A DNA stretch of 64,000 bases, taken from assembly GCA_027886175.1 (NCBI GenBank), contig JAJNNQ010000040.1, forward strand, positions 28,230,001 to 28,294,000, read 5' to 3'. Source of the stretch: Phylloscopus collybita (taxonomy: Eukaryota; Chordata; Aves; Passeriformes; Phylloscopidae). A model generated the notes under the pieces. It was not told the origin of the DNA, made no database searches, and was given only the letters and a program-made list of their open reading frames with translations. The position numbers were made by a program, and so were the translations under genes. Each line of letters opens with the position of its first letter. Positions within the stretch are counted from its first letter, which is position 1. This document shows positions 34,134-48,099 of the stretch, piece by piece.

Positions 34134-37100
34134 CTGCAGTGAAAAACATTACATGGGAAGAAATTAGGCTCAGTTGTTGTGGTATCACCAGGAACAAGAA
34201 GTTAAAGCATAAAGACTTGAGGAGTTGCTTTGAATTCCTCCTGAAAAAGTCAGAATAGTGACATGCAATGCCTCTCCTCATGAAGAACTTGTGAAGTTAA
34301 CTTTCTAAAATGTCTCTCTTCACTACACTCTAATCAAAAGTGGCTTTAATTGAAAAGACAGTAATTTTGAAAGTACCATATTTATACTTTTACAGAAAAG
34401 ACACAGGATTCAATGCAGTGTGTGAGCTAGGATAGCCCCCTTTTTTGTTTTTGGAACAATGTCGCTTCCTTGAATCTGCCACAACACGCGCTTACATCAC
34501 CAACAGGATTATGTGTGCATTCCGTGCATCTTGTGTACCTGTGCTGTAGAATGAAGGAAAAGGTTTTGCATTTCTGAGCTGCTGCCTTCATAACAACATG
34601 AAATACATGCACCAGGAGAATCTCTGCTGACAGATCCAAACACAACTGACATCTAGTACTTAAACACAATGAAAAAGTAGGTACGTTCCTTTGCTTTGTA
34701 AGGTCTCTTGCAATAAAAACTGTCTCTGTTTTACCAACAAAGCCTATTTTAATTGTACATCATGAAAAGAAATAAAATGCATACTCCTCCATGTGTGAGA
34801 AAAACTAAAATACCAAGTTGCTGGAAAGAGGTGGTGATATATTCTAAAATCTGCATCAAATACTGAAAATTGCCATTTAGAAATCTCCTACACACCATAG
34901 TTCAGTATCTCTCCCAAACCTGGGAACAATGTGGTGCTATCAGACTATATTATTTATTAATAACCCTTAAACCATGTAGAAACCAGTTTGAGTCATACCT
35001 CTAGTCAAACTCTAATACCAAGACCTTTAACACTGCAATAGTGCAGGACATGGTCTCAGCATTCTGGCTGCAGATATGGCCTTAACTCTCCCTGCTCCTT
35101 TTTGAAAGCAGAGAGAATCTGGTTATCTCTAAATAGTAGATAATGGACACAGCCTAGAAGCTTTTCCTAATGTTTCTGTGCTCCAGCCTCATCGTACAGC
35201 TTGAAACAGGGAAATAGCTAGTTCTAGTTCAGATGAAACTCTTGAAAAAGGGACTGATTTTAATCAAATGATTGATTAAAAACAACAGAAAACAGTGACA
35301 CACCATTTACAAGTGCTGTATCAGAGGCCTGAACTGTATCTCTGGCAAAGGACAAATGTGGTAGTTAGTGCCACCTACTCATAAGGACAACAGCATCTGT
35401 TAAGGCTGTTTGTTTGTAGGATTTTGTGGCTCCTTTTTGTAATGTCAATTATTTATTTTCGGTAATTATTGTCAGATTGTGTGAAAATTCCAGAATATAA
35501 TGTCTGCATGCACATTGTATTTTATTTTTAAAGTAAGAACAGGCTATTGTTAGTTTTGTAACACTGCTCACCAGACTGCTTTTTTAGCAGGCCAAGGACA
35601 ACTTCTGAAGTTTTCAACAAGTTAGGACGTGCAGCAATAACACTGACGAAGACACATAACTTCATACAAATGCTTAGATTCCCTGTTAAAGGGAAACATG
35701 TTCTGGTGACATCTTAGCTCATAGGTATTCCACAGGCCTTGCAGCTGTTCTGTACAGGAATATGTATGTTAACTCTTCTGTTCTTCTTGTGCATCCTAAA
35801 CTTTTGCTAAAGTGAGACAAAACTTTCTTGCTTCATTTATACCACCCTTGACTTATACAAACAAGGCAAAATGAATATAATCCAATCAAATTTCTGGCTA
35901 AGCTTAGAGGGCAGGAGAGCACCCTATCTGAATTTCATCTTATTTACCCTGGCAGCGTTGCCAGGGCAAGTTTTGTACTCCAATAGAAACAGGGAAGAAG
36001 GGGTAAAGAAAACACCTCTGTAAAAGGGCACAGATACAAGTAAACAAAACTAAACCAACCTGCTTCTTGTGCTATACCATCTGGAAGACTATCAAAAGCA
36101 TCATAAAGAATCCTGCTTTTTCTAAGGTGCCCCTGTGTCAGACACTGACAAGCACTACCCAACTAATTGCATGATCCTAATGCTACCTGATAGGAAAAGC
36201 TTCTTTACTAACAGGAAACTCCCAGTTTCTTACTGTTAGACTAGGAAAACTGTATATCATACACAGTATGAGAACTGTACGTCATACAGCAGAACTCACA
36301 CAGTGATGGGATAAGCACTCACAGCCCACTGCCAGCTTCTGCTCTCTCCTGACAGCTATTTACACATCACTTCCAAAGGCAGATGTACTAAATGTATTGG
36401 GAAAGCCCAACTTGCATATTTTGTATGGTCTGCATTATTGATCACCATCCTCTTAGAACAAAGGGGAAGCTGTAAATGACACCGGTAATTAAATGAGCTC
36501 CATAAGCACTAATTATCCAGGCAGTTATTTGTTATGACAAAGAGCAGTTTTTAAAAAAGCACTTTCAAATAAAACCTAGGAATAAAATATGGAGAACAAT
36601 AAAGCTGACATATTACCTGAAAGTGATTTGTCAGTATGGTTTTGTGTGTCTTTGTCTTCTGGCTACAAAGCAGAAAACAAATATAAAGTCAAAATAAAAC
36701 AATATAATTGAACACCAGAATAAGTATTTGACTAATTTACAACCAGCAGGAGATTATTTAAAAGAATCCCAAGCTGCTTGTAAAGTCAGACTGGGAATAT
36801 ACATATAGTTTTGAGGAATTGCTAACAATCTGCAGTCTTTTCAGGCAGCATTTCCATGCTTTGGCTCATAAAACTGCCCTGTTCATTGTATGCAGTGAAC
36901 AACAGCATTTTTATTAATGATTTTATTAATATAGCATTGCATCTTTTGACTAACTCTCTCTTAAACACCCAAAAGTTATTTAACAATTCATATGGTTTGG
37001 TTAAAAAGATTTTTAAAATGTTTTGCAATGAAAAAACCAAGAACTTTGCCTGTAACAAGCAGCAATAGGGATTGTTTTGTTGATCTAGGCAAAGTGGAGA

Positions 37101-40100
37101 ATTTTGTTTTACAAATGTCTTTACGTACATGGGAGGCTTTTTTAGACAACAGGTGGACATGAACATTTTTGTGGCTCACATCTAACCCTCCTCCTATTTG
37201 AAGTTAACATTCCCTCAGAGGTGTTTTGTTGCCTAATTAAACATAATGAAATTACTTAGCAGCCTGAGACTGCAACACACGTCGTAACATTTCAATTCTA
37301 CTACTTAGCAACCTCTAAAAACTGGAAGGACAGCCCCTTGGTTGTAGAACTGCGGGGAAACTGCAGCTTGCCCTTACTTTAACTATGCAGGTGTGGAGCC
37401 AGGTGAAATAGCTTTCTTCTGCTGAGGATTTAAAGATGAAAGTAGAAGGGGATTTTCCCCTTAGATAGCTGCAGTGAAGTGTTGTTGATCTTTTTGTATT
37501 GTGTCATTCTTCTGAAACTATAACAGCAGGCTTCTTAATTTTGCAGGTTGTACATACAAACAAAAGTCAGTATATGGGTAACAATATGGTGTAATAAGAT
37601 ACTCTAGTCCTAACTGCTACACCTTCTTTACTAAGAAATCCACTAAAAATAGAATACAGGTAGTTTCAGTTGCTGTGGTGAACTTGCATACATTCACAGT
37701 CTAATTATAAAGAAGGTGAACTCTCTCCAAAATATTTATAGACTTTGTTAAGGAAGGAAAAATTTGCATACTGTTTTCAGTATTTCTTTACTCCCTGAAA
37801 ACTGCAGAACCACACATGCAACATCAAAATGTCTGCTCTGCTCAAGAGAAATCTAACACTGCACATGCCAATTGCAACTGAATAAGCCCTGCCATTATCT
37901 TCTAGTAGTATCCTTTTCTACCACAATAGCTTTATCTGGACTGCACTTTTTAAACAGAAACTTGGCCTTCATGACAACATGTGAGCACCCAAGGTTAAAA
38001 AAAATTAAATTTGAAGTTCCTGATTATAGTAATTGTCTCCACTCCCACAAATTCCTGAAAAAGGCAGAATGTTATTAGTAAGCCTCAAGGAGCAAATTCC
38101 CAAAATGATAACTCATTGGGGAGAATGAGGAACTTTCCATGACAGTTCAGCCTCCCCAGAGATCTACTTCAAAAGAAGCAAATAAGCAAATTAAAAAACA
38201 AACAAAACTTAAAAAAAAAAAAACCACCACCAGATACTGTTCACTTAACTGCTGTCCTGACCTTCATTTTCCAGACTTCATCAATTCACTGAAGTTCAAA
38301 CCTTATTGTGGAAGCCAATGCCTAAGTGCCCTTATGTCATTATACATGCCTTACGAGGCATAAAATGTAACAGTGGGTAATACTGCAAAAAGTACAAAAA
38401 AACCAGCAATACTTATCTGTGCCATACATCTGTTTTCAAAATTCCTATTTTTACTGATCAGTCATTATCCAATGTCTCAAGTCAGATGCATTCAGGTTTA
38501 TTCAAGATTATTTTCTTGTAATGTAATTGCAGTAAGACAATGTAGTGTCACTGCCAGGGAAATGAAGGCATTAAGCAAGAATATTTTTTGCCCAAGTGAA
38601 CATCCAATCATCCTCTACAGGTCTAATCAAAGCCATAAACTTATGTACAGTCTGAAGGTAAGCAGAAAGTTTTCCAGCTCTGTAGAACCATTAACACCCT
38701 AATACACTGAATTATCTTTATAGTGATTCTAAGCTGCCAATAAAGGCTCTCTTCTTGATGATGGCAAGGAACAGTTACCTCCATCATCTGTGAAATGCAT
38801 ACCAAACCCATGTTTGTTTCTGATGGAATTCAGCTGGGACTCCAGCATTAGGAACTCCTTTTAATTCTTCATCTTGCTGAAAAATGCTCATTTATTTCTC
38901 TTCTCCAAGTTTTCTGCTCAACCCAAAGAGAATCAATTTGAAATTCAGCAAATAACATTCACTTGAAAGATGATAACCGTGGAGCATGGGAATCACTCAG
39001 CATTGCCCTTCCTATGGCAATGTAAGATTTCACAAAAAGTGGACAGTGTTTCAACTATGAGAAGAGCAGTGTCCCAAAATCAAAGCAAAACAATCTAATG
39101 CCTCCCTAAGGGCATTATTATATCTGGGATTCCTTACTTCTTAACTTCTTCTCTGCCTGGCTTTCTTTTCATCAGAGGGACAGCACACATGACCAAGCTT
39201 TAACTCTTTGCTGGCTCTTCTTCAGAACATCTATACATTGATCAAAACCTATTTAAACTAAAAAGTACATGTTAATGATAAAATAATCTTTTTTTTTTTT
39301 TTTTGCTCTTCTCCACAAAAGCTCCCTTCAGTGAACTCTTGAAAAGAAAGCAAATTTCTGGTCTGTTTTACTGAATAACTTTGTGCTCTCCAGATAATAG
39401 TCTGAAAATATACTTATTTGTTAACATACTTAATTAACAGCAGTAACTTAGTTCACATTCAAGTATCATTTTTCTTACCTGTTGGATTAGGCCAGAATCT
39501 GATGTAAGGGTCTTGATATTCACAGATGCAATTTCCAGAGTAACTTGATCTGTTAGGTATTCCTCATCTAAGGCAAAGAGTGTGAAACACTGGTCTTCCA
39601 CTCACACACAAATTCAAGTAGTAAGATTATCAAACATAAATTATAGTGTAGGTGTCTAACACACAAAATTTAAGTCCATATCATGATCAAATACTGGGAA
39701 TTGCTAGATTAAAAGCCAAAAATGTTAAATCAGCAGAGTCTGTAACAATCATGCAGAGCATGACTGTGAGAAGAAATACAATCCTTGCAGAGATTAGATA
39801 TTAAAGAGCAGCAGTTGTTTTCTAAACAAACATCACACTATTTTTAAAGCAAGAGTCATGTTATTCTTTCAGAAAGCTGACTACAGAATATTAACTGAAC
39901 CAATACAACCAAGTAGGCTGAAGATGTCACAAGTCACTCTAATTGTTGTTTTGGTTTTCTCATCACACTTAAAATGACAGTTAAAATAAGTACTGCATAA
40001 GTATTTATCTTTTATTCTGTCCCTTTGTTAACTGGACTCATCCTACTGATTTCTACTACACAGGAATTTGCTGAAGCACTGAAATGATCCATTTCAAAGT

Positions 40101-43100
40101 GTGTTTATTGACAGCCCTTGGGAGTCCACTGAAAAGTACTGCATTCCTTAGTACAGCACAAACTCTATTAACCTTTTGACCACCATTTCCACCCCCAAAA
40201 TGGGATACAAAGGATACATCAACCCTTTGTGAACCTTCTGCAAATGGACAAATTTCACTCTGCAGAATTAATAAGGCCCTCCTCATCAAACTATTTGCAT
40301 AATTCCCTTGAGTCAGGTGCTGACCAACCATTAACACAAGCTTTAAAAGGGATATATTCCACCTTTTTACAGACAAGCACGCTCCATGGGATGACCACAT
40401 ATAGTGCTGGCCATTTGTTGTTTATTTAGTCACAAGGCCTCATTGAAGAACCTCTATTATCTTTATGAATCATCACATAACAGAAAGAAGCAATGTCTTC
40501 TTAACTCACTCAAGAAATTGATCTGAATCAAAGAATTCATACTTGCAAGAAAAAGAAAAGCAAAACTCATAATTCTCCTCTTTTTCTGGTTTTATAAGAC
40601 TGTTGAAAGGTATTTCATCTCCAGTAATGTTAATGTTTAGTAGAGGATCATCATTATTCCTTATGACTGTAGATCCAGAGACAACAACCAGAAAACCCAA
40701 AACAAAACAAAGTCTGCCTGAAAATGCAGAGCATGGGCATCAAAACTGTGGAAATATTATGTATTAAATTTGTTCTATACTTGAGTGGAAACAGATTTAT
40801 TATCAAATCATGATAAACACTAAGGCAACCTCTGCAAGTTAAAAAGTTCCCTCAACTCCATTTTATTTTATAATTAGAAAAAGGTGCCAAGAACTTTAAT
40901 AAGTTATGGCTCCAAAATGGCCCATTAATTAATTAATCAATAAAAGCAACAGACAGCCCATCTCACCAATGTACTGTCTGTTCAAACAGTAAATCTGAAA
41001 CAAACATAATTGTGTGTTATATATAATCAGACCAGCATATCTGTTACAAATATTAGTTGACAGACTCATACTTCTAAGTTTGTATTTTTTATAGAAATAA
41101 CTATGAAAAGCCATTCTCAGAGAAAGAATTAGACTCACAAAAATGAACAGAATACTAGGAGGTATTTGTATGACATTCAACTTCAAAGGGGAAATGTCAA
41201 GCTATATTAGTAATTACATTTTCTTACACTTAGTAAGAGGAAGCAAAAATGGAAATTAAATATAAACCAAGTGCACTTCCTCTTTACAGAAAGTGCTGAC
41301 CTTTCTACTTATGTGTTAGCTTTCCTTTTTAAATTAGGTGCATTTAGAATATACAATTTTGGAATTCAAACAACCCTGACAAATTTGAAATTTAGGAATT
41401 TATCTAATGTCTCCAAACCAAGACATCTAATTAATTCTGAGGAGGATCTAACCTCACAGGAGAAATGAAAAACAAGACATGAGAAAAATGTTCCAGTGTA
41501 ATTGCTTTGATGCTAATAAACAATTTTGAAGGACCAAACCACCTGCCTGCAAAAAAACAGAAACTAGTTTATGGCTTGAAATACTCTTCATCGCACATGA
41601 TCCTTCCCTGCTGAGCAGCACTTCTGAAGGGTGCTAAATTCCTCCGTCTGGCTTCCTCAAGCCCCAGAACTATCTCCAAATTTTCTTTAACCCCAGTGGT
41701 ACAGTGCTCCCACTCCTCAGCAGAAGTTTCCATTGTGACAAGCCTGGTTTCCTCTGTCTGTCCCACTGCAGACCTGCTGTGCAACACAGGATGGAGAAGA
41801 CACTGCCTGCAGAGTGCTCCTTAACCAAGCCCCTGCCAGTGTATTCCCTGGACAAAAGTCAGTGGCAAAGCCTGGGATGACAACAAAAAACCTACCCTAC
41901 ATATCAAGGAAACATAAGGGGGATATTCACACTGTGTAATCCATGTATTTTTCTTCAGAACCTGCACTCCCTCACTCCATTTTCAGCAAGGAAAGGCAGG
42001 AACTTGTGCAGAGTGGACCTAATAGTAGGTTCCCAGTAGATGGTATTAACACCCGCTGAAGGTAAAGATGGCACAAAGAGTTGAAGATTATAAGGCTGGG
42101 AATGCAGTCAGAGGCAAAAGACCTCAAAGGTATTTCTTGATTGTATTTCTAACAACATGAAGGCACTGGTAGTCCCTTCAAAGTCACCATCTAACATTGT
42201 GATGTCTCTACCATCTCTTCTCTGAACCCTGTCTTTCAGTGGCACCACTGTATTTTCCCTTCAGCACAAGAACCCAGGCCTTCTGAGGATAGTTTTAGAG
42301 TGACTCTTAGATCAAAACTAAACTTGGGAAGGAAATTTCAAAAGTTAGATATACATACCAAACTGACCTTAAAAATACAGAGGGCATTACATTTAAAACA
42401 AAAATATCTATTAAAAAAGTATGAGTATTTCAATCTGTTGGGTAACATCACTGGTTTTATTGCAGATAGCAACACAGATCAATGATATCTGAATAGACAG
42501 AATTCACAATACTTACCTTTAGGTACTCCTGTGTCTTGGACAGGATATTTTTCAGTCTGTCACAAAAAGACAAGAAACAGAGATGTTTGTTATTTTGAGT
42601 ATAATTGTGCTGGGGAAAGAGTATATACTCTTTCTTTATGTACTTTTGTAAGTGCATAATTATAGTTGTATCTCTCAGGTTGCTACTAGTTGATCTGTTC
42701 ACCATCAGATACAGCAACACTCTTGTGGGAACTGAGACGTTACAAACATGACTGATCAGCACATGAAGAAGTAGTAGAGACTGCTGCTTTGCTACAGTAT
42801 TTTTAAATTTTAAAGCTATTTTTTAAAGCAGGATTTAGGAAAGAAATTTTGTACTGAAGTATTAAGATAATCTTGAAAATGTAACGCATGCCAGGAGGAA
42901 CAGACATGACTGCCAATTCTCTTTTAGCAGATTAAGCTTTTAATAAAATATTACTGCATTGAAAGAAAAAGAAATATTTTCCCCTTCTGCTCTAAACTTA
43001 CACAGCTGATCAAGATGAAACAAGAAACTATTATTACTGAGTTTAAGAAGACAGCTACTGATTCCTGGGCATGACCTAGCTCATTATTATATCCGAAATT

Positions 43101-46100
43101 TACCTCCTTCCCTATGGCCCTCACCCTTGTGTCAAAGTAGGTGTGACTTTTATAGAAAGCCACAGTTTAAAAAGTTTTAATAGAATTTTGTATTACTTCT
43201 ACTCCCACCTCGGCAGGAGCCTGGGATGTTTGAGATCCTGACACAAGCGGGCTCGTGCGCCAGCGAGCACCAGAGGGTGTGGTGTGGTCCCTCCCGAGGC
43301 TCAGCCAGGCCTGCCTAAGGCACTGCCCTTGGATCCTACCTCTCCGTGACTTCAGATCAGCTACAGGAAGTAATAATAGCTTAGTACTTAATAGTTGAAA
43401 TTTTAAGCCCTGAGTGGGTTTTTTAAATCTGTCCAAGCTGTCTAGACAGAAGAACGACAGCACCAATTTTTCTCAGTTGTTGGGGCTTTTTTAAATTAAA
43501 GAGCTGGCACTGCCACAGCCTTTGGAGGTTATCCCATGGACAGCTCCACTGTTAATACAATCCAGTTCAGCTGATGCACCTGTTGGCATTTTTATTTACA
43601 CTGCACAGGTTAGTAAATTAAAGTTTGTTCGTGCAGTCATACAGATAAGCAAAATCTTGTATATACACTCACAGTTTGAGTTAGCATCCTTGAATGTTTT
43701 TTTTCTCGCTGTGGCATTACAAAGCATAGAGAGCTATAATGATTTCAAGTGCACTAGACCAGAAACACATACCATTGTTAAAGAAAGAGTGCTTGGATCC
43801 GTATCCTCCACTGGCTCTTTTGCTGCATGATCTGCTGGAAAAAAGAAGACTTTATCAGTGCATAATCACTGAAGTATTTCTGCCAATTCATATTTTGCTT
43901 CTTTGTCTCACCAAGATAAAACACAACTATGCAGCCATTACATGCATTATGCCTTATTTCCACAAGAAAACATGACAAACTGGCAAATGTCAGAACTACT
44001 AGCACAGAGATGAGAAACCACATGTAATAAGGACACCCAACCCTAACCTAAGAAAGATAGGCTTCAATTAAAATCCTAAACTATCTTAAGTGAAAAAAAA
44101 TCACAAAATGTGTCAGCAATAAATAATACAAATTCAGTACATTTTCTAAAAGCTAAGTTTTGTTCTCTTACTGACAGCATTCAATTTTTTCCTCAAAGAA
44201 ATAATTCAAACAGGAAATGAACATACCCACTACAACAAAAATCAATACTATAACAAACATCAGACTACAACAGAAACTTGAAAATACTAATTTAAAAATA
44301 TTTGAGCAAAATATTAGTTATTTATATATATATACACATATATATGTATATATTTATATATATAAATATATACATATATATATATGTATATATTTATACA
44401 ATAGAACAGTAAAATTCAGCTATATTAATATCAAGAGAATCAAAAAATAAATCTTCAAAGTACCTGCAGGTGAATCATGAAATGTTAACCCCTCTGCATC
44501 AATGGCTAAATTGACAATTACTAGTGGGATACTGATCACAAGTGCACAGAGAATCTGAAACAAATCTCATACAGAAGTTGGGATTCACAAAACTACTCCT
44601 GTAATTTAACATTATCCTGCCATATTTTTCAGAAATCTCTTCTGTTGATAAGTATAAGTGTTTTCAAAAACTGAAAAAACATTTTAAATTACGTGGTAAG
44701 ACCTTCATTCTTGTCACTTTTACTCTAGAAGTCACTTACTGCAAGTACACAAGTTTTCAGCTGCAACCAGTAAGAGATGATTGTAATCAGTATTTGGTGA
44801 TTACCTTCTTTTGAATATAAAACCCAGTAGATTTAGAACATGGTCACAGAAATGAACTACAAAGCACACACTATAAACACTGAGGCCCAAAAAAGAAGTT
44901 ACACAGACCCTATTCCAACCAGCTCAAATTTAGCATAGTTGCTTCTTTGGGGGTCCACTCAATACAACAGAACAAGCTGAACCACCAACCAATGCAAGAC
45001 AGCACAATAAACTGCAAATAAAAAAGGTGGCAGCAATAGGATAGAGTTGTTCTCCCTCCTGCTTCTGTGAGGCAGCCCCACCAGCAGCAGTTCCTGGGTG
45101 TCCCTGAGATTCCAAGTAAAGCCTTTCTCAGTGCTAGAGCCCTCAGGAAATCCACAGGCATTGTCCAGGTAGGTGGCACACGATCAGAGGGGTAGATGAC
45201 AAGGGCTGAGCACAGTCTTTGCACACTGAATGTTTAAAAAAGGCAGGGGCCTATGAAGTAACAGTTGAGCATTGTTCACACTGCAAATTTGGAAGCCATA
45301 TGCAGAAGAAAAAAAAACAAACAAACAAACCCCCCATGTTCTTGTCACATGTATTTTTTGGTAAATATGAAGTCCCTGCTCCAGAAACATGATATTAACA
45401 AAATGTTCTGGATAAAGCCTGACCTGATAGCAGTAGTCAGCAAAAACTCTCAAATGCAGAGAGGCTGAGAGTCACTGGGACATGGGAAAATATAATAAAC
45501 TGGCGTAAGACATTGCTTGAGGGTAGGGCCAAAAACAGGGGCTCCTAGTCGGAACTGCAGCGGAAAGCTGCAGAGGAACTGGGCAAAGAGAAGCCCACCC
45601 TATAAAGGAAAGCGGAAAAACAAGGAGGCACTGGGAGCCAAAGAAAGGCTCTAGGGAAGAAGGTCATCCCAGGCATCCCTAGTCTCACTGTTTTTCCAGT
45701 GAGAAAACACTGCTTTTGCAGTTGGTTTATTCTGGAGCCCTTTCAGCTCCTCCCTACAGATTCTTAGATGAAGTTAAAAAAAAAAAAAAATAATCAAGCC
45801 CCAGAACCTTCCTTTTCCCATGTAAGAGGAGCCTTGAGGCAGATGAAGGCAGACCCCACAGAATGTCCATGCCTGGGTGAACCTCACTGGCTACTGTAGC
45901 TATGGCAAGGGCTCTGTCCCCTATTCTCTGTTACATCCCCAAGACACCACCAAGGTACTTTTGACACTGATAACTTACTTTCCACAATCCAGAAGGAAGC
46001 CCTGAAAAAACTGGAGAAGCTCAGAGAATACAGGCATTTGAAACAAGGACTTGGCAGACCCAAGGGTATCTCTACAAGACATGATGGGGTACAAGGGTGT

Positions 46101-48099
46101 ACCTCTCGCTCCTGCTTTCTAGGTCTCACACATAAACATTGTCATGGGAATCTGCATCTTTTCTGCTTAGCATCCTTCCTGAAAAGTATTTTAAACTGTG
46201 CTTAATTTCCTACACCTCAATTGCTTCCCTTTATTTAATAGTTCCTTATGAAGAATAGTAATTTCCATGGTTTTGTTTAGGTTGCAGAGCACTACCAAGT
46301 CCCTAGTTTTTTTATAAGTGGCTTGTATGTGTATGAACACTTGCACCTAAGATCACAGACTCCACAAACTGGGCTGCAGATGATTTACCAGGGTCTTGTT
46401 GACCACTCATTGTAGGCAGATAATCAGAAAACCACAGATGTATTTTATTGTTTATTATTTATGTTTATTTATTGATGTATTTTATTTATTTTATTAGTAT
46501 TTTATTGTGAATAAGACAATTTGAATGTCCTTTCTCTCCTTCCTACATGCATCTGCCCCAACAGTTCACAGCTCATGTCATAGAGTTGGATGCAGGTGCA
46601 CAAAGCAGTAGGGAGGAAACTTCTTTGTTTATCTCAGATTTAAACCATCTGCAGTTTTGCATGCTGAAAAGCCAGCAGGAACCTCTGTCTGATTTCATGT
46701 TACTTTGACAGACATGTTCGTAACAACGTAACAACATTAGCTGGGATCCCTCACAAAATCACTGCCATCGTATTCGCCCCAACAGGATACGGACACTGGA
46801 CACATTTACTGCCCCACACTTCTGCAGGGAGCCACAAGCGAGTTGACTCAGATGGACGTAAATCAGCATGTGCACATTGACTCAGACAGACACAAATCAG
46901 GTTCAGTGGTTGCTCCTGAAGTTCATTTCTGCCAATGCAGCACCTGCACACTGCTGAGCAGCTGCCACAGCTCTGCCAGGGCCCATCCAGTATGACCAGT
47001 CTGCAAGAAGAGCAGCAGACTTCTCTCTCTGTTCAATACTGCTACTGTAACGGGGATGCAATGCTCTGCACTTACCGGTGCAAACAGTTTTTTCTGCTTT
47101 TCACCCTTGCATTGGAAGGAAGTCTGAAAGTGAGTTTTAGAGACCCAGGCCTTTTGACCTTTAAGCAGGAGGGGCACCAAGCAGCAGAGACAGTATTCCC
47201 CTCTGTTACAGTTCTTCTCTGCAACACAGTCTTGACACCAGCAGTGAGTGGAGCACCTAAGGTCGGCTGTAGTTACATAGTTCAACCATGCACATAAGAC
47301 ATTTTTCACACCAAGGCTGGGCATACACATTAATAGTTTAACTTAGCACAACTTAAACAAGTAATCACTCTAATACTAATGTTTGCTCATAGAGATGAAC
47401 TCTTTGATTAAACACAAATAAAAAACGTTGCTTTGACTAGAGGCACATGAATTCAGATTTGAATAGGAGGTGAAGATACGGCAAATGATACTAGAATATT
47501 CAGTATCCTGGAAAGCCCAAGTCCACCAGCACTTGTGCATTTTTGTTTACTGTTAACTGCTCAAAACTTTGTCCCTGTCTGAGCAGATGGGCATGGAAAA
47601 ATCTGTGATGCTGGCACACCACAGGTAAGGTTCTTAAAAGTAATTTGCACCACTACCATTACTATGTAAGTGAGCTCTGGGCTTCTAAGAAAACGTCTTT
47701 TAAAAAGGTGCATTTGAACGTGCTGTTAACTAGCGCAAACTAAGTTACACGCTGAATACTGAAGCAGGCTTGACAAGACAAGTTACACTAAATCACATCA
47801 ACAGAGCACATGATAAATTATTACCATACTTAACTGGCGTGTACGGAGGGGGAAGGGAGCAACCTAAAAACCCTCTTCAGCCCGGCCGGGGCTACGCTCC
47901 TCACCTGGCTCCCAGGAGCCGCGGCCCCGGTCTGCCCTGCCCGGGATGGGCGCCGCGGGCCGCACCCTGTGCATCGCCCGTCCCGGAGCCCCGGGGGGCC
48001 CGGCAGCGGCCGCCGCCCCTCGGGGCACTCCCGCCCGCCCACCCAGCTCCCCGCGGCGCCGGCCTCACCTGGGGGCAGCGCGTCCTGCGGAGCGGCCAT
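33757..48099 (-). CDS. EDARADD: EDARADD, ectodysplasin receptor death-domain adaptor, complete
   Basis: Cytoplasmic adaptor that binds the EDAR death domain and passes the signal through TRAFs/TAK1 to NF-kappaB in skin appendage development; in birds the EDA pathway acts in feather and scale patterning (pathway knowledge). Coding exons in transcript order: 48099-48069, 43831-43773, 42556-42517, 39567-39479, 36662-36617, 34133-33757. They total 642 nt with consistent phases, giving 213 residues (human isoforms 205 and 215). Exon 1 reads [10 protein letters not shown], resembling the human isoform starting MASPDDPLRA. Residues 35-39 are PVQDT, a PxQxT-type TRAF-binding motif also present in human. 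C94, C100 and C103 form the conserved Cys cluster. RAPTISDML starts the death domain region, with [12 protein letters not shown] near 135 and WVEEEWPKR near the end. TAG at 33759-33757. Confidence 0.95.
36617..36662 (-). CDS. EDARADD: EDARADD 46-nt exon
   Basis: Acceptor TCTGCTTTGTAG, donor GTAATA. Reads [15 protein letters not shown] plus one base that completes Asp with the next exon. A poorly conserved, hydrophilic linker. Confidence 0.85.
39479..39567 (-). CDS. EDARADD: EDARADD 89-nt exon
   Basis: Acceptor CTCTTTGCCTTAG, donor GTAAGA. Reads [20 protein letters not shown] and TSDSGLIQQ. Phase agrees with both flanking exons. Confidence 0.88.
42517..42556 (-). CDS. EDARADD: EDARADD 40-nt exon with TRAF-type motif
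   Basis: Acceptor TTTTGTGACAG, donor GTAAGT. Reads [13 protein letters not shown], aligned with human SDKYPIQDTELPK. The PxQxT motif is kept. Confidence 0.9.
43773..43831 (-). CDS. EDARADD: EDARADD exon 2
   Basis: 59 nt, donor GTATGT. Reads [19 protein letters not shown], nearly the human sequence [17 protein letters not shown]. The acceptor is a tandem CAGCAG, so the exon can start at 43831 or 43834. Confidence 0.92.
44325..44399. repeat. (TA)-rich microsatellite with 44-bp perfect palindrome
   Basis: TATA/TATG tract in EDARADD intron 1. Bases 44338-44381 are a perfect palindrome centred between 44359 and 44360, with core TTTATATATATAAA. Confidence 0.9.
46843..46900. repeat. Duplicated 24-bp unit, each with an AP-1 core
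   Basis: Copies at 46843-46866 and 46877-46900 (20 of 24 bases identical) both begin TTGACTCAGA, containing TGACTCA. Intron 1 of EDARADD. Confidence 0.65.

Noticed and set aside
40501..40560. Exon-like stretch on the minus strand between EDARADD exons
   Set aside because: Lacks a GT donor, and the flanking exons already join in phase without it.
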